Shown: positions 11,936 to 23,120 of the stretch, piece by piece
How positions within the stretch are numbered: the first letter of the stretch is position 1
Layout: every line of letters starts with the position of its first letter
Assembly (NCBI RefSeq): GCF_910594005.1
Contig: NC_057848.1
Span: 54,267,616-54,331,615, forward strand
Reading direction: 5' to 3'
Length of the DNA stretch: 64,000 nt
Source: Cervus elaphus
Taxonomy: Eukaryota; Chordata; Mammalia; Artiodactyla; Cervidae
Translations under genes and position numbers: made by a program
Notes under the pieces: model-generated
The model's input: the letters and a program-made list of their open reading frames with translations, nothing else
Told to the model about the DNA's origin: nothing
Database searches by the model: none

Positions 11936-12817
11936 GTAGTTTAGAAGTGGAGGTAAACCACATAGCTTATAAGTAGATAAAACATGATCCTCAAAGTGCA
12001 GCAGTTTGTTTTCCATCTTAAATCACAGGAAGGAAATAATGCCATTCTGACTGGCAGGCTGCAGTCCATAGGGTCGCACAGAGTCTGACATGACTGAAGA
12101 GACAGCACACACCAACCCCAAAGCCAGGTCTTTGCCCACCCTGCAAGAACTGAGATAACATCAGGGTCAGGTCAGGGCAAGGATATTGTCCCTGGGCTTT
12201 ACAGTGAGCCTGCAAAGACACAGAAGTTCCCAGCTGGTGGGTGGGTTCAGAGAATGTAGGCCTTCCACTACATTCGTGACTTTCATCCACTTGAGCATCT
12301 GCAGGCTTCTAGAACATGTTCTCACTTAAACCAGCAAATCAGTGTATTCCCATTCCTTCCATACAGGTCCTTCTTGCTCCAGGCCATGGTACTGTATTTA
12401 GACTTTTGGTCACCCTCAACTTCGTCCATGACATCAGCTATTTAAGGTACTTGGCACTGGCCAGTCCACTGCGCTCTGTCATTCCTGTCACAATTGGCCC
12501 AGGTGCTGCAAAGGGCAGATTCACAAGACAAATGTCCCTGTTTTCCTTGCTTGGCTCTAAGGCCCAACACACTGTTAGGAAACTGGGGCCCCGCCTCCCT
12601 CCTTCCTGTGACTGGACTTCCTGGCAGCAGCTGGAGGGCTCCTGGGCCCTGGGCCCTCCCTGATCAGATACTAAGCCCAGAACCTGACTCTGTCCACTGA
12701 TCCTGCCAGATCACACAGAAAAAGGTAGAGGCCAGGCTTGAGTTCAGGTTCTGTTGTTCCTAAGTTGGTCTGACCCGCCTCCACTGCTAGGTCATTGCTT
12801 GGGCCCGATCAAACTGC

Positions 12818-12836
12818 TTCCGCACGATGGCAGTAT
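12818..12836 (+). promoter_or_regulatory. CTCF-like motif, copy 4
   Basis: TTCCGCACGATGGCAGTAT, 2334 bp after copy 3. The acceptor-type poly-T/CAG on the minus strand is intact (CTG at 12893-12895, 56 nt away). The usual donor position is lost to a short deletion and the YY1-like site is degenerate (AAATAAGGCTAGC). Confidence 0.6.
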
Positions 12837-13261
12837 TGTGCGAGAACAGAGACTTTCTGCCCCAAGCAATCTTCTCCCTCCGCCCTTCGAGCCTGAAAAA
12901 AACACTGTAAACAGACAAAGACACCAGGAAATAAGGCTAGCTTATATTTGACTCAATTTAAGGAAACCTGGACATATTTTTGCATTTTCTTTTGGGTTTC
13001 CACTGGATAGCAAACTGAGATCAAAGGCACCCAACTTCATCACACATCTTCTCTTTTCCTGATTTCAATTTTCACTTGGTCACCTCTTCCCACATTTGCT
13101 CTTTTCAACTCAGTTTTTTGTCTCAAGCATTTTCTCAAGCTATCATATTGTTTGGAGGTATTAAGGGCTAAACATCCAGGATCCATGCCTAAGGCACAAA
13201 AGATAATGACTATACCTAAGGACTTGCCAAATCTAGGCAACAGGCCACATGTTTATTATCT

Positions 13262-13452
13262 TGTCTCACTCAGAAGGTAAAGCATCTGCCTGCAATGCAG
13301 GAGACCCAGGTTTGATCCGTGGGTCAGGAAGATCCCTTGGAGAAGGAACTGGCAAACCATGCTAGTATTCTTGCCTGGAGAATTCAATGGAGAGAGGAAC
13401 CTGGTGGGTCCATGGGGTCGCAAAGAGTCAGGCACAACTGAGCAAATAACAC
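13262..13452 (+). mobile_element. Bov-tA type SINE (array copy 3)
   Basis: Orthologous to the SINEs at 8537 and 10889 but with the ancestral, unduplicated 3' part (GTCCATGGGGTCGCAAAGAG). Confidence 0.9.
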
Positions 13453-14343
13453 ACACACTTCCCAAATTTCCTGGGGTCTTCAAATTATAGGCTTTGTGTA
13501 TTGAGTTGAAGAAGCCATTTGATGAAGCTCTAGGAGGATGACCCAGATACCTCTCATGACTGAATGCAATCACCTACGTGTAATCATACACTCTAACAGG
13601 ACTATAAATTCCAATCAGATGGGACATGTGACTTTGTCTAATGGTATCATACAACACTGGAAAATAACAGGCATTGTCTATGTCATTAAATGGCCTTAGA
13701 CATTATTGTATATTATCACTGTTTTTTTACTTAAAAGATCCATTTTATAATATTTTCTCATTAATAAGAAAGAAAGAGAGCTTGTTTTTACTTATGGACA
13801 AAGTCTTTGGCAGCACCTTTTATCATTTATACATATCCATATTAATTGGTCTTTCAGAGCGCTTGAATTTCATATATTTTATTCTAGAATACAGGATATT
13901 ATAATGTCAAAAATACATGCTAGGTCAATCACAATGAGAAGAATTAACCACTTTCCAAACGTCCTTGGCGTGTATCATCATTACTTCGCTATGTACATGC
14001 AATATGTACTTTTGTAAAATACTGTTCAAATTCTCCAGTACTATGATTTCTAAAACATTTTTTATCACTTAGAGCTTATTCAAACAAGATTCATGAATTC
14101 TTTACCCCTGACATCCAGCACAAGATAAGAATGCTCACATTTGTCAATTCTATTGAATGTTTTAGCCAGGGTAATCAGGCAAGAAAAATATATTAAAGGC
14201 ATCCAAATTAAAAAGGAAGTAGTAAAAAAAAAAAGGAAGTAGTAATATTATCTGTCTTCATATAAAATGGTTACATAGAAAGAAAATATCAAGAAATGCA
14301 AAAAAATTATACTAGTTGATTAATGAATTTAGCAAGTACTATA

Positions 14344-14556
14344 GGCTTCCCTTGTAGCTCAGTCGGTAAAGAATCTGCCTGCAGTGCAGGAGACCTGGGT
14401 TCGATCCCTAGGTTGGGAAGATCCCCTGGAGAAGGAAATGGCAACCCACTCCAGTATCCTTGCCTGGAAAATCCCATGGACAGAAGAGCCTGGTGGGATG
14501 CAGTCCATGGGGTCGCAAAGAGTCACGCATGACTGAGTGACTAACACTTACTTACT
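14344..14556 (+). mobile_element. Bov-tA type SINE
   Basis: Full-length SINE within the sense L1. It is absent from the inverted arm, so it is younger than the duplication. Confidence 0.9.
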
Positions 14557-15119
14557 TATAGCATAGAAAAGCAGCTCACAGAAATCAGTCATATTTGAAT
14601 AAACTAGCAATGAACAATCTGCAAAGGAAATGAAAACAATTCCATTTGCTATAGCTTCAAAATGAATAATATACTTAGGACAATATATAACTAAAAATTA
14701 GAAGTGCATTGAAAGTCACTGACAATTAAAGATGACTTAAATAAAAAAGATATCTTTTACTCATGGGTTGGAAGGCTAAACATTGTCAACAAAGTAATAC
14801 TACCCCAAGGGATCTACAAATTCAGTATAATCTCTGTTATTATCCCAACAACAGTCTTTTTGCAGAAATGGAAAAGCTAATCCTAAAATTGCTATGGAAT
14901 TGCAAGTGACTTCTGTATCCAAAACAATCTTGAATGTGAAAAACCAAGCTGGAGGACTGACTTCCATATTTCAAAACTTGCTAGAAAGCTACAGTAATAA
15001 AAGCAGTGTGATACTAAAATAAGAATAGACATGTGGAACAATAAATAGACTGGGAGTACAGAATCAACCCATACAGTATGGCCAATTGATTTTTAAAAAT
15101 GACGTCTGAGAATTCAAAG

Positions 15120-15596
15120 TGTTACAGCGAAGAAATGACTCCATGTTGGATCTGCTTCTTTTTCTCTAACCTTTGCTTCCCATTGGTTTTGTTCACAAAA
15201 AGGATACTGTTAATACATAACAGGCTGCCTTGGGGAACTCTGCTCCTCTGCCTGAATGTTAAACCAAATGCCTTTGTTCAAAACACCATATACCTATGGA
15301 TGGCTACAGGAAGGAAAAAATTAACACATCTCCTCCATGAGGCTGGTAATTCCAAGAGATATTTGCAAGATTAATGTCCTTTTAACATTACTTCCTTATC
15401 TCCCCCATCACTGTTCTATAATAGAACCTGGCATCCAGACCCCTATAAGATCATCATCTTGAGACATAACTCCGCCATCTTCATGGTCTGCTAGCTTTCT
15501 AAATAAAGTCATATTCCTTGCCTTAGCACTTCGTCTCTCAGTTAATTGGCCTGTCATGTAGAGCAAGCAGAGTTGTCTGTTTAACAAATAAATGGT
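15120..15596 (+). mobile_element. Solitary ERV-type LTR
   Basis: A TG...CA bounded segment with a poly(A) signal (AATAAAGTC, about 15502) and the same 3' half as the LTR at 28.7-29.5 kb (CCTTGCCT.AGCAC.T.GTCTC, ATTGGCCTGTC). It interrupts the L1 before AAATGGTGCT. The inverted arm (about 1890) has no LTR there. The flanking four bases are not a clean duplication. No internal retroviral genes are present. Confidence 0.7.
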
Positions 15597-15898
15597 GCTA
15601 GGAAAACTGGCTATCTGTATACAAAAAAATGACTTCAGACACGTCGTCACACCATATCCAATAATTAAATCAGTATGGGTCAAAGTTCTAAATTTAAGAG
15701 GTGAAAATATAAAACTTAAGAGACAAATATAAGGACAAAGCTTCATGACCTTGGATTTGATCATGGTTTCTTAGATATGTCACTAGAAGAACAGGAAAAA
15801 AATTTTTTCATCAAAATCTAAAAATGAAACAAAAACCCCCCACAAACATTTGTGCATCAAAGGACACTATCAAGAAAGTAAAAGGCCAATCTGGAAAA

Positions 15899-17499
15899 TG
15901 GAAGAAAATCAGTTTATTTCAGTTGCTCAGTCGTGTCAGACTCTTTGCGACCCCATGGACTGCAGCACGCCAGGCCTCCCTATCCATCACCAACTCCCAG
16001 AGCCTACTCAAACTCATGTCCATAACATCAGTGATACCATCCAACCACCTCATCCTCTGTCGTCCCCTTCTCCTCTCACCTTCAATCTTTCCCAGCATTA
16101 GGGTCTTTTCAAATGAGTCAGCTCTTCGCATCAGGTGGCCAAAATATTGGAGTTTCAGCTTCAACATCAGTCCTTCCACTGAACACCCAGGACTGATCTC
16201 CTTTAGGATGGACTGGTTGGATCTCCTTGCAGTCCAAGGGACTCTCAAGAGTCTTCTCCAACACTACAGTTCAATAGCATCAATTCTTCTGGGCTCAGCT
16301 TTCTTCATAGTCAAACTCTCACATCCATGCATGACCACTGGAAAAACCATAGCCTTGACTAGATGGACCTTTGTTGGTAAAGTAATGTCTCTGCTTTTTA
16401 ATATGCTGTCTAGGTTGGTCATAACTTTCCTTCCAAGGAGTACGCATCTTTTAATTTCATGGCTGCAGTCACCATCTGCAGTGATTTTGGAGCCCCCCAA
16501 ATAAAGTCTGCCACTGTTTCCACTGTTTCCCCATCCATTTGCCATGAAGTGATGGGACGAGATGACATGATCTTAGTTTTCTGAATGTTGAGCTTTAAGC
16601 CAACATTTTCACTCTCCTCTTTCACTTTTATCAAGAGGCTCTTTAGTTCTCCACTTTCTGCCATAAGGGTGGTGTCATCTGCATATCTGAGGTTATTGAT
16701 ATTTCTCCCAGCAATCTCAGTTCCAGCTTGTGATTCATCCAGCCCAGCGTTTCTCATGAAATGGCGTCAGGAGCCATCAGGAGAGGCGGCTATGCTTTGC
16801 TGGAGCAATCGTGAGGAGATACCCCACGACCAAGGCCAGGAGCGGCGGCTGCACCTCGCTGGACCAGCCATGTGGAGATTCCCCACGTCCAAGGTCAGAG
16901 AAACCCCAGTAAGACGGTAGGCATTGGAGCGACTGTGAGGAGATACCTCACGTCCAAGGGCAAAGGAGAAGCCCCAGCAAGACGGTAGGAGGTGCGAATT
17001 CGCGTTTAGAATCAACCCCATTCCTGCCAGAGATGCTCAGAGGGCTCAAACAAACCTTGTGTGCACCACACCCAGGGACCCCACAGAGAATGAGACAGAA
17101 CTGGGCTTGAGTGTCTCCTGTGGAGGTACGGGCCGGCGGTGGTCTGCCTCAGAGACAGGGGCTCTGGGTGCAGCAGACCTGGGTATGGCATAAGCCCTCT
17201 TGGAGGAGGTCGCCATTAACCCCACCATAGAGCTGCCAGAACTTACACAGGACTGGGAAATAGACTCCTGGAGGGCCCAAACAGAACCTTGTGCACCAGG
17301 ACCCAGGAGAAAGGAGCGGTGACCCCACAGGAGACTGTCCCGGACTTGCCTATGGGTGTCCTGGAGTCTCCGGCGGAGGCGTGGGTCGGTGGTGGTCTGT
17401 TGCAAGGTTTGGGCCACTGAGTGTAGCGGTACATGCATGGGATCTTTTGAGGGAGGTCGCCATTATCTTCATTACCTCCACCATAGTTTGGAAGAAAAT
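15899..17499 (-). mobile_element. BovB insertion with 5' inversion and 11-bp TSD
   Basis: From about 15910 to 16760 the element is BovB 3' coding sequence in minus orientation. From about 16760 to 17488 it is BovB 5' region in plus orientation. The whole is framed by perfect TGGAAGAAAAT repeats at 15899-15909 and 17489-17499. Removing it restores L1 sequence matching the inverted arm near 1655-1690. A 5' part inverted within one target-site duplication is the signature of twin-primed reverse transcription. The minus-strand frame still contains YADD-type RT residues near 16680. Confidence 0.85.
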
Positions 17500-19199
17500 A
17501 TTTGCAAATTGTTTATCTTCCAAAGGTCTAGTATCTATAGTACATAAAGAACTCAAGAATGAAATGACAACCCAATTCAAAAAATAGGAAAAGGACTTGA
17601 ATATACATTTCTCACAAGAAGATATATAAATGGCCAGTAAGAACATGAAAAGATACATAACAGTCAAAACAGAATTGTAAATTAAAATCACCAAGCAATA
17701 CCTCTTTATGCCCACTATAATGTAAAAAATAAAGGCAAGAAAAGTACAACAATTGATGAGGGTGTAGAGAAATTGAAACTGTACTGACCTGAATTCAAAA
17801 TGTGCAGCTGCCATGGAAAACAGTTTCGCGATGCTTCAAATATTTAAACAAAGATTTACCATGGGGCACAAAATTATTTCAAAAATTTTACTATCATAAC
17901 TTTTATGTCTGAATGCAGGGTCTTTCTTTTCAGAACAAAAAGAATTGCAGGTGAACTGTGAAAAGGAAAGGCCATTAGAAGTTCTAGGATTTACCCTGCA
18001 GCAAAAACAAATAAAATTAAATATTTAAAGAAATCTCAGTTTAAGTTCATCCAATGTAAGCAGAAAAATGTCAAGATGGTTTTTAAACTTAATCCCAGGT
18101 GACTTACCGAGGGATATTGCTAATGGTGTGACAAGCGAAGCAGAAGAATGACTGGAAAAAAAAATTACCACAGAACCCAGCAATTCTACTCCAAAATATA
18201 TACCCCAAAGAAGTGAAAACAAGTACTTATACAAGTACACGTATAAACACATATTCATAACAGCCCAAGCAATACTTCCATCACTTGATGATTTGATAAA
18301 TAAGATGTGATATAGATTAACCATTTTAATGGGTATAATTCAGCAACACTTAGGATATTCCAAATGCTGTGCAAGTATTATCCCTATTCACCTCCAAATC
18401 ATTTTCATTACCCCAAATGAAACCTTATATCCATAAAATAGTTTTTCTCTGTTACCCAATGGATATGTAAAATGGATATTATTCAGCCATAAAAAGAAAT
18501 GAAGCACCAATATATGTTATGATATTGATGTACCTTGAAATCATTCTGCTAAGTGGTAAAGGAAAAACAGGAAATGCCACATAATGTATGTTCCATTTAC
18601 ATGATATAACTAGAGTAGGTAAATTCAACAGAGGTAGAAAGCAGATTAGTTCTTGCCAAGAACTGAACAACTTGGGTAATGGAGAAAAACTAGTTCATGT
18701 ATCTAGGGTTTCTTTTGGGGTAATGAAAATCAGTTGTGGGTAGATACAGAAAATACTTGCATGACATTCCAAGTGTATCAAATGTCACTGAATTATGCAC
18801 ATAATAATAATTAATTTTATGTTACATGACTTTAACCTCAAATTGTAAAAGTGGCAATATTTTAAACATGCTAGTATTCCAAAGATTTATTAATGATATT
18901 TGAAAAACATTCAAGCTATAAGTGATAAGAACTTGTTTTAACAATCATAGTACTGCAGAATTGGAACAGTATTTTATAAAAGTACGTATCTTATGTACAT
19001 AGGGAAGGGATGATGATGCATGGCAAAGATATTTTGAAAGTGGTTAATTCTTCTCATAATGATCAAACATATATTTTTGACTTCATAATTTCCTAAACAT
19101 GCTCTGAAATAAAATATAAGAAAATTCAAATACTCTGAAAGATCTATTAATATGGATATGGGTAAATGATATAAGGTCCTGCTAAAGAACTAGAAATCC

Positions 19200-19395
19200 T
19201 GATAGGTCAGCAGGTAAAGAACCAGTTTGCCAATGCAGGAGACTCAGGAGATGTAGGTTCAAACCCTGGGTTGGGAAGATCCCCTAGAGAAGGAAATGGC
19301 AACCCACTCCAGTACTCTTGCCTGGAGAATCCCATGGACAGAGGAGCCTGGAGGGCTACAGTCCCTGGGGTCATGGACACAACTGACTACGCACC
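19200..19395 (+). mobile_element. Bov-tA type SINE
   Basis: SINE in the tail of unit copy 5. It is followed at 19415-19453 by a tiny antisense BovB 3' fragment (GTTCAGTTCGGTTGCTCAG). Confidence 0.85.
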
Positions 19396-19539
19396 TACTA
19401 AAAAGACCTTGTCAGTTAAGTTCAGTTCGGTTGCTCAGTCACGTCCGACTCTTCTACAAAGGCAGAAACAAGCTCTGTGTCTAATTAATGAGAAAATATT
19501 ATAAGGTTGTACTTTAAGTAAGAAAAAAAAACACATTGA

Positions 19540-20290
19540 CACTGTTGGGTGCAAATGCAAATTGATACGGCCACTATGGAGAACAGTGTGGAGAATCCTT
19601 AAGAAAATCAGGAATCAAACTACCAGGTGACTCAGCAATCCCACTACCGGGCATATACCCTGAGGAAACAATAATTGAAAAAGTCACATGTACTCCAATC
19701 AATGTTCATTGCAGCACTATTTACAACAGCTAGGACATGGTGGCAGCCAAGATGTCCATTGACAGATGACTGGATAAAGAAGTTGTGGTACATATACACA
19801 ATGGAATATTACTCAGCTATAAAAAGAATGCATCTGAGTCAGTTCCAATGAGGTGGATGAACCTAGAGCCTATTACACAAAGTGAAGTCAGAAACAAAGA
19901 TAAATATCATATATTAACACAAATACATGGAATCTAGAAAGATGCTAATGATGAACTTACCTACAGAGCAGCAATGGAGATGCAGAGAACAGACTTTTGG
20001 ATACAATGTGGGAGGGAAAAGGTGGGGTGATTTCAGAGAGTAGCATTGAAACATACATATTTACATATGTAAAATAGATGGCCAGTGGGAATTTGCCCTT
20101 TGACACAGGAAACCGAAACCTGTGCTCTGTGACAATCTAGAGGCATGGGATGGAGAGGGAGGTGGAAGGGAGATTTAAGAGGGAGGTGACATATGTATAC
20201 CTATGACTAATTCATGTTAATGTATGGCAGAAACCATTACAATATTGTAAATAAATTATCTTTCAACTAAAAATAAAAATTTAAAAAAAT
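19540..20290 (+). mobile_element. L1_BT 3' end, 5'-truncated
   Basis: Ruminant L1 3' ORF2 end and 3' UTR in sense orientation, ending with the ATTGTAAATAAATTAT-type tail and A-rich sequence at about 20270-20290. It splits the body of unit copy 5. Confidence 0.9.
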
Positions 20291-20902
20291 GACGTACATA
20301 CATAGTAAAGTCAAAGGACATTTAATGACATGGAAAATGCCTTTTTCCAATGTTATATGAAGATACCATGAGACAAAGTCACATGTCCCATCTGATTGGA
20401 ATTTATAGTCATATAAGAATGTATGATTCTAAGTAGGAGATTGCCTGCATTCAGTCCTGCGAAGTCTCTGGTCCTTCTTCCTAGGGCTCCACCAAATGGC
20501 TGCTCCAACACAACACACAAGGTCTAACATATGAAGACCCCAAGGAATTTGGAAAATGAGATAGGATAATGACCACATGGCCTGTTGCCTAGACTGACCT
20601 AGTCCTTAGGTATAATCTTTTTTTTTCTTCCTTTGGCATGGATTTCTGAGGTTTGCCCCTTGACCATGAAACAATTTGATAGCATGAAAAAATGTTGGAG
20701 ATAAAAGACTGAGAGAATGTGGGAAGCCTTGGTCAAGTAGAAAAAGAAATCTGGAAAAGAGAAGATGCCTAATGAAGATGGATGACTTACGTCTCAGTTT
20801 GATATCTAACGGAAACCAAAAATCAAATGCAAAAGTATGAGCAGGTTTCATCAAACTGAACAAAATACCAGGCAGCCACATTTTCTTACATCTTTGTTCA
20901 TG

Positions 20903-21011
20903 GCGTTTTTTCAGACTCGAAGGGCGGGAGAAGAATGCTTGGAGCAGGGCTCCTTGTCTGTTCTGAGACCATACTGCCATCGTGCGGTCACAGTTTGATC
21001 GGGCTCAAGCT
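20903..21011 (+). other. Candidate repeated exon, copy 5
   Basis: The poly-T/CAG ends at 20914. The 97-nt block 20915-21011 begins ACTCGAAGGGCGGGAGAAG and is followed by GTGAGC. The CTCF-like motif starts 56 nt inside. It lies on the plus strand, opposite to most copies, because this unit is inverted. Confidence 0.5.
20971..20989 (-). promoter_or_regulatory. CTCF-like motif, copy 5
   Basis: The minus strand reads GACCGCACGATGGCAGTAT. It is divergent to copy 6, whose motif starts 805 bp further on. Confidence 0.6.
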
Positions 21012-21753
21012 GTGAGCTGTTCCTCCTTGAGAACCTGGTCCGGCCAACGGAAGAGAAAACAGAACCCGAACTCGGGCCTGGCCTCTCTGCCTTTTCCCCT
21101 GTGGTCTGGCAGGAGCAGGGACGGTCGGTCTGTGGGCTTGTCTCACCCGTGAGGGGCCAGGACCCAGGAGCCAGCCAGCCGTTTCCAGTACATTCCTGAT
21201 TTTCATTCCCTTGAGCAACTGCAGTCTCCTAGATGCCCCGGCTCACACCTCCAAGGCGGTGTATGCCCATTCTTTCCATTCAGGTCCTTCTTGCCCCAAG
21301 CCATGCTACTTGAGACCTTTGGTCCCCCTCAACTCCACCAGTGACGCCGGCTCTTTAGGGTACTTGGCACCGGCCAGTCCATTGCGCTGTTACTCCTGTC
21401 ACAATGGGCCCAGACCCCACAACACAGGGGTAACCAGGAGGCCTGAACCCCAAAGGGCAGATTCTCAAGACAACTGCCCCCGTTTTCCTTGCTTGGCTCT
21501 AAGTCCAGCCCAGGCTTAGGAAACGGAGGCCCCGCCTCCCTCCTTCCTGTGACTGGGCTTCCTGGCAGCGGCTGGAGGGCTCCGGGCCCTGGGCCGTCCG
21601 TGATCACATACTAAGCCCAGAACCTACTGTCCGCTGATCCTGCCAGATCACAGAGGAAAAGGGAGAGAGGCCAGGCTGGAGTTCAGGTCCTGTTGGTTCT
21701 ACATTGCTCTGACCCGCCTCCGCTGCTAGGCCTTGCAAGGAAGAGCGGCTCAC

Positions 21754-21862
21754 AGCTTGGGCCCGATCCAACTGTTTCCGCACGATGGCAGTATTGTCCC
21801 AGAACAACCAAGGAGCCCTGCTCCGAGCATTGTTCTCCCGCCCTTCCAGTCTGAAAAAACAC
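21754..21862 (-). other. Candidate repeated exon, copy 6
   Basis: On the minus strand a poly-T/CAG (CTG at 21851-21853 on plus) precedes the 97-nt block 21754-21850, which is followed by GTGAGC. The exon start ACTGGAAGGGCGGGAG is shared with the other copies. Confidence 0.5.
21776..21794 (+). promoter_or_regulatory. CTCF-like motif, copy 6
   Basis: TTCCGCACGATGGCAGTAT. A YY1-like but imperfect ATGGCTGGT follows at about 21889. Confidence 0.6.
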
Positions 21863-22223
21863 TGTGAACACACAAAGGCCTTAGGAAATATGGCTGGTTT
21901 GAGGAACCCAGCTCCTAGCCTTTTCATTTAATTTATGGTTTCCATTGAATATCAAATTGTGATCTCAGTGACTCAGCCTCATCAGGCATCTTCTCTTTTC
22001 CATATTTAAGTCCTTTTTTCGTTAACTATGTATAATTACCATAAACTGCATAATTAAATAACTACTTTTGTCCTTTGCAGCTTCAAAATCTTTGTTATTT
22101 TCACAAGTTATATGTTCAAACACTGCATTGCCATTAACATAGATTTATACTTATACCTTGTGTACGTGTCTCACTTTTTAAATTCCAAAGGAAAATAAAA
22201 AATTAGAAAACAAATATAGGGAG

Positions 22224-22530
22224 TTCCCTGTAACCCAGTGGTTAGGACTTAGCGCTGTCACTACTGTGGCTAGGTTTCAATCCTTGGTCTGACATGTACT
22301 AAGATCCTGCAAGCAAATATACATGACTTGCCAGTGGCTCAGTGGTAAGAATTCTCCTGCCAATGCAGGAGATGCAGGTTCCATCCCTGGGCTGGGAAGA
22401 TCACCTGGCGAAGAGAATGGCAATGCACTCCAGTTCTTGTCTGGAAAATCCCACAGAGGAGCCTTGTGGGCTATACAGTCCATAGGATTGCAGAAGAATT
22501 GGACAGGATTTAGGGACAAATCACACACAC
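22224..22530 (+). mobile_element. CHR-type SINE fragment and Bov-tA SINE, in tandem
   Basis: 22224-22312 is a CHR-type head (GGGAGTTCCCTGTAACCCAG). 22324-22530 is a Bov-tA SINE in the same orientation. A CACACACATACATATA run follows. Confidence 0.8.
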
Positions 22531-22559
22531 ATACATATAATACCACCACATACATATTA

Positions 22560-23120
22560 ATATATGTAATATATATCCATACATATAAAACTATTATTCT
22601 GTTATTTATATGTATCTATGGAGTTACTTCTTCCTTGTTTTTTGCTTCTATGAATTTGAGTTACTGATTAGTGTCTTCATTTCACCTTGGAGGACTCCCT
22701 TTTACATTTCTGGGATGCCAGGTCTTTTAGTAACAAACTGCATCTGTTTTTCTTTTCTAGTAATGTCTTAGTTTCTCCTTCATTTTTAAAAAAGTCTAGC
22801 TGGATGTGGAATCCTTGGTTGACAGGTTGTCTTTTAGAATTTTAAATGCTTTTTGGCTCCCAAGGATTCTGAAGAGAAATCAACTGCAAATCTTATTGAG
22901 GTTACCTTGTATATAATGATGTGTATTGATGAGTTGCACAGGACTCAGCAACTTTCACTTTCATTGATGCTTACAAGATTGTTGCTTTGTGGCTCTTGTA
23001 AGTTTGATTATAACGTGATTCATTTTCGACCTCTTCGTGTTTATCTTATAAAAAGTTTCTTGAGCTTCTTAGATGTGATTATTCACTTCTCCATCAAATT
23101 CCTAGTCTTGCCAAGATGTA
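22560..23120 (-). mobile_element. Old L1 (L1M-type) fragment, antisense
   Basis: After an AT-rich run, about 22.66-23.12 kb resembles the antisense of an old mammalian L1 internal segment (AGCTGGATGTGGAATCCTTGG, GAAATCAACTGCAAATCTTA). Related fragments lie at 37.2, 38.7 and 53.3 kb, and the sense version at 51.8-52.9 kb. Confidence 0.65.

Larger units (their letters stand above)
11347..14084 (+). repeat. Tandem array copy 3 plus unit tail
   Basis: Left part 11347-12780 is very close to copy 2. From about 12790 similarity drops to roughly 87-90%, and the donor-flanking segment is shortened. After CATTAAATGGCCT (about 13690) no BovB follows. Instead the original unit tail runs to about 14084 (CTTTTATCATTTATACATATCC region), where it meets L1. 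This copy is therefore the founder right end of the array. Confidence 0.85.
14085..18860 (+). mobile_element. L1 LINE 3' part, sense, interrupted
   Basis: Sense-orientation L1 (ORF2 end and 3' UTR), broken by a SINE, an LTR and a BovB. It is the inverted counterpart of 1-2700, and its 5' junction with the repeat unit tail (near ATTCAAACAAGAT, about 14080) mirrors the junction at about 2700. All frames are disrupted. Confidence 0.85.
18860..21190 (-). repeat. Local repeat unit copy 5 (minus orientation)
   Basis: The tail begins at about 18.89 kb, directly after the sense L1 3' end, and matches 2700-2915 in the same orientation (GGGAAGGGATGATGATG). The body is at 20.29-20.88 kb and the core at 20.90-21.0 kb. 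It is interrupted by a SINE (19.2 kb) and an L1_BT (19.54-20.29 kb). It ends at about 21190, where a plus-oriented copy starts head to head. Confidence 0.8.
21190..22080 (+). repeat. Local repeat unit copy 6 (plus orientation)
   Basis: Begins with the upstream domain (CATTCCCTTGAGCAACTGCA), then GCTCTTTAGGGTACTTGGCA, CTTCCTGTGACTGGGCTTCC, the CTCF-like core, and the body through CATCAGGCATCTTCTCTTTT. The body is cut short near 22.03-22.08 kb. It is the inverted partner of copy 5. Confidence 0.85.

Noticed and set aside
6627..13700. Regular direct repeats as a CRISPR-like array
   Set aside because: Period is 2.35 kb and the repeats are SINE, BovB and unit sequence in vertebrate DNA.
15824..16504. 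226-codon frame on plus
   Set aside because: Antisense reading of a BovB 3' region, with the same antisense peptide in other BovB copies.
18437..18697. Short inverted similarity within the L1 3' end (AGTTTTTCTC and GAGAAAAACT words)
   Set aside because: Only about 20 bases with mismatches in A/T-rich sequence; could be chance.
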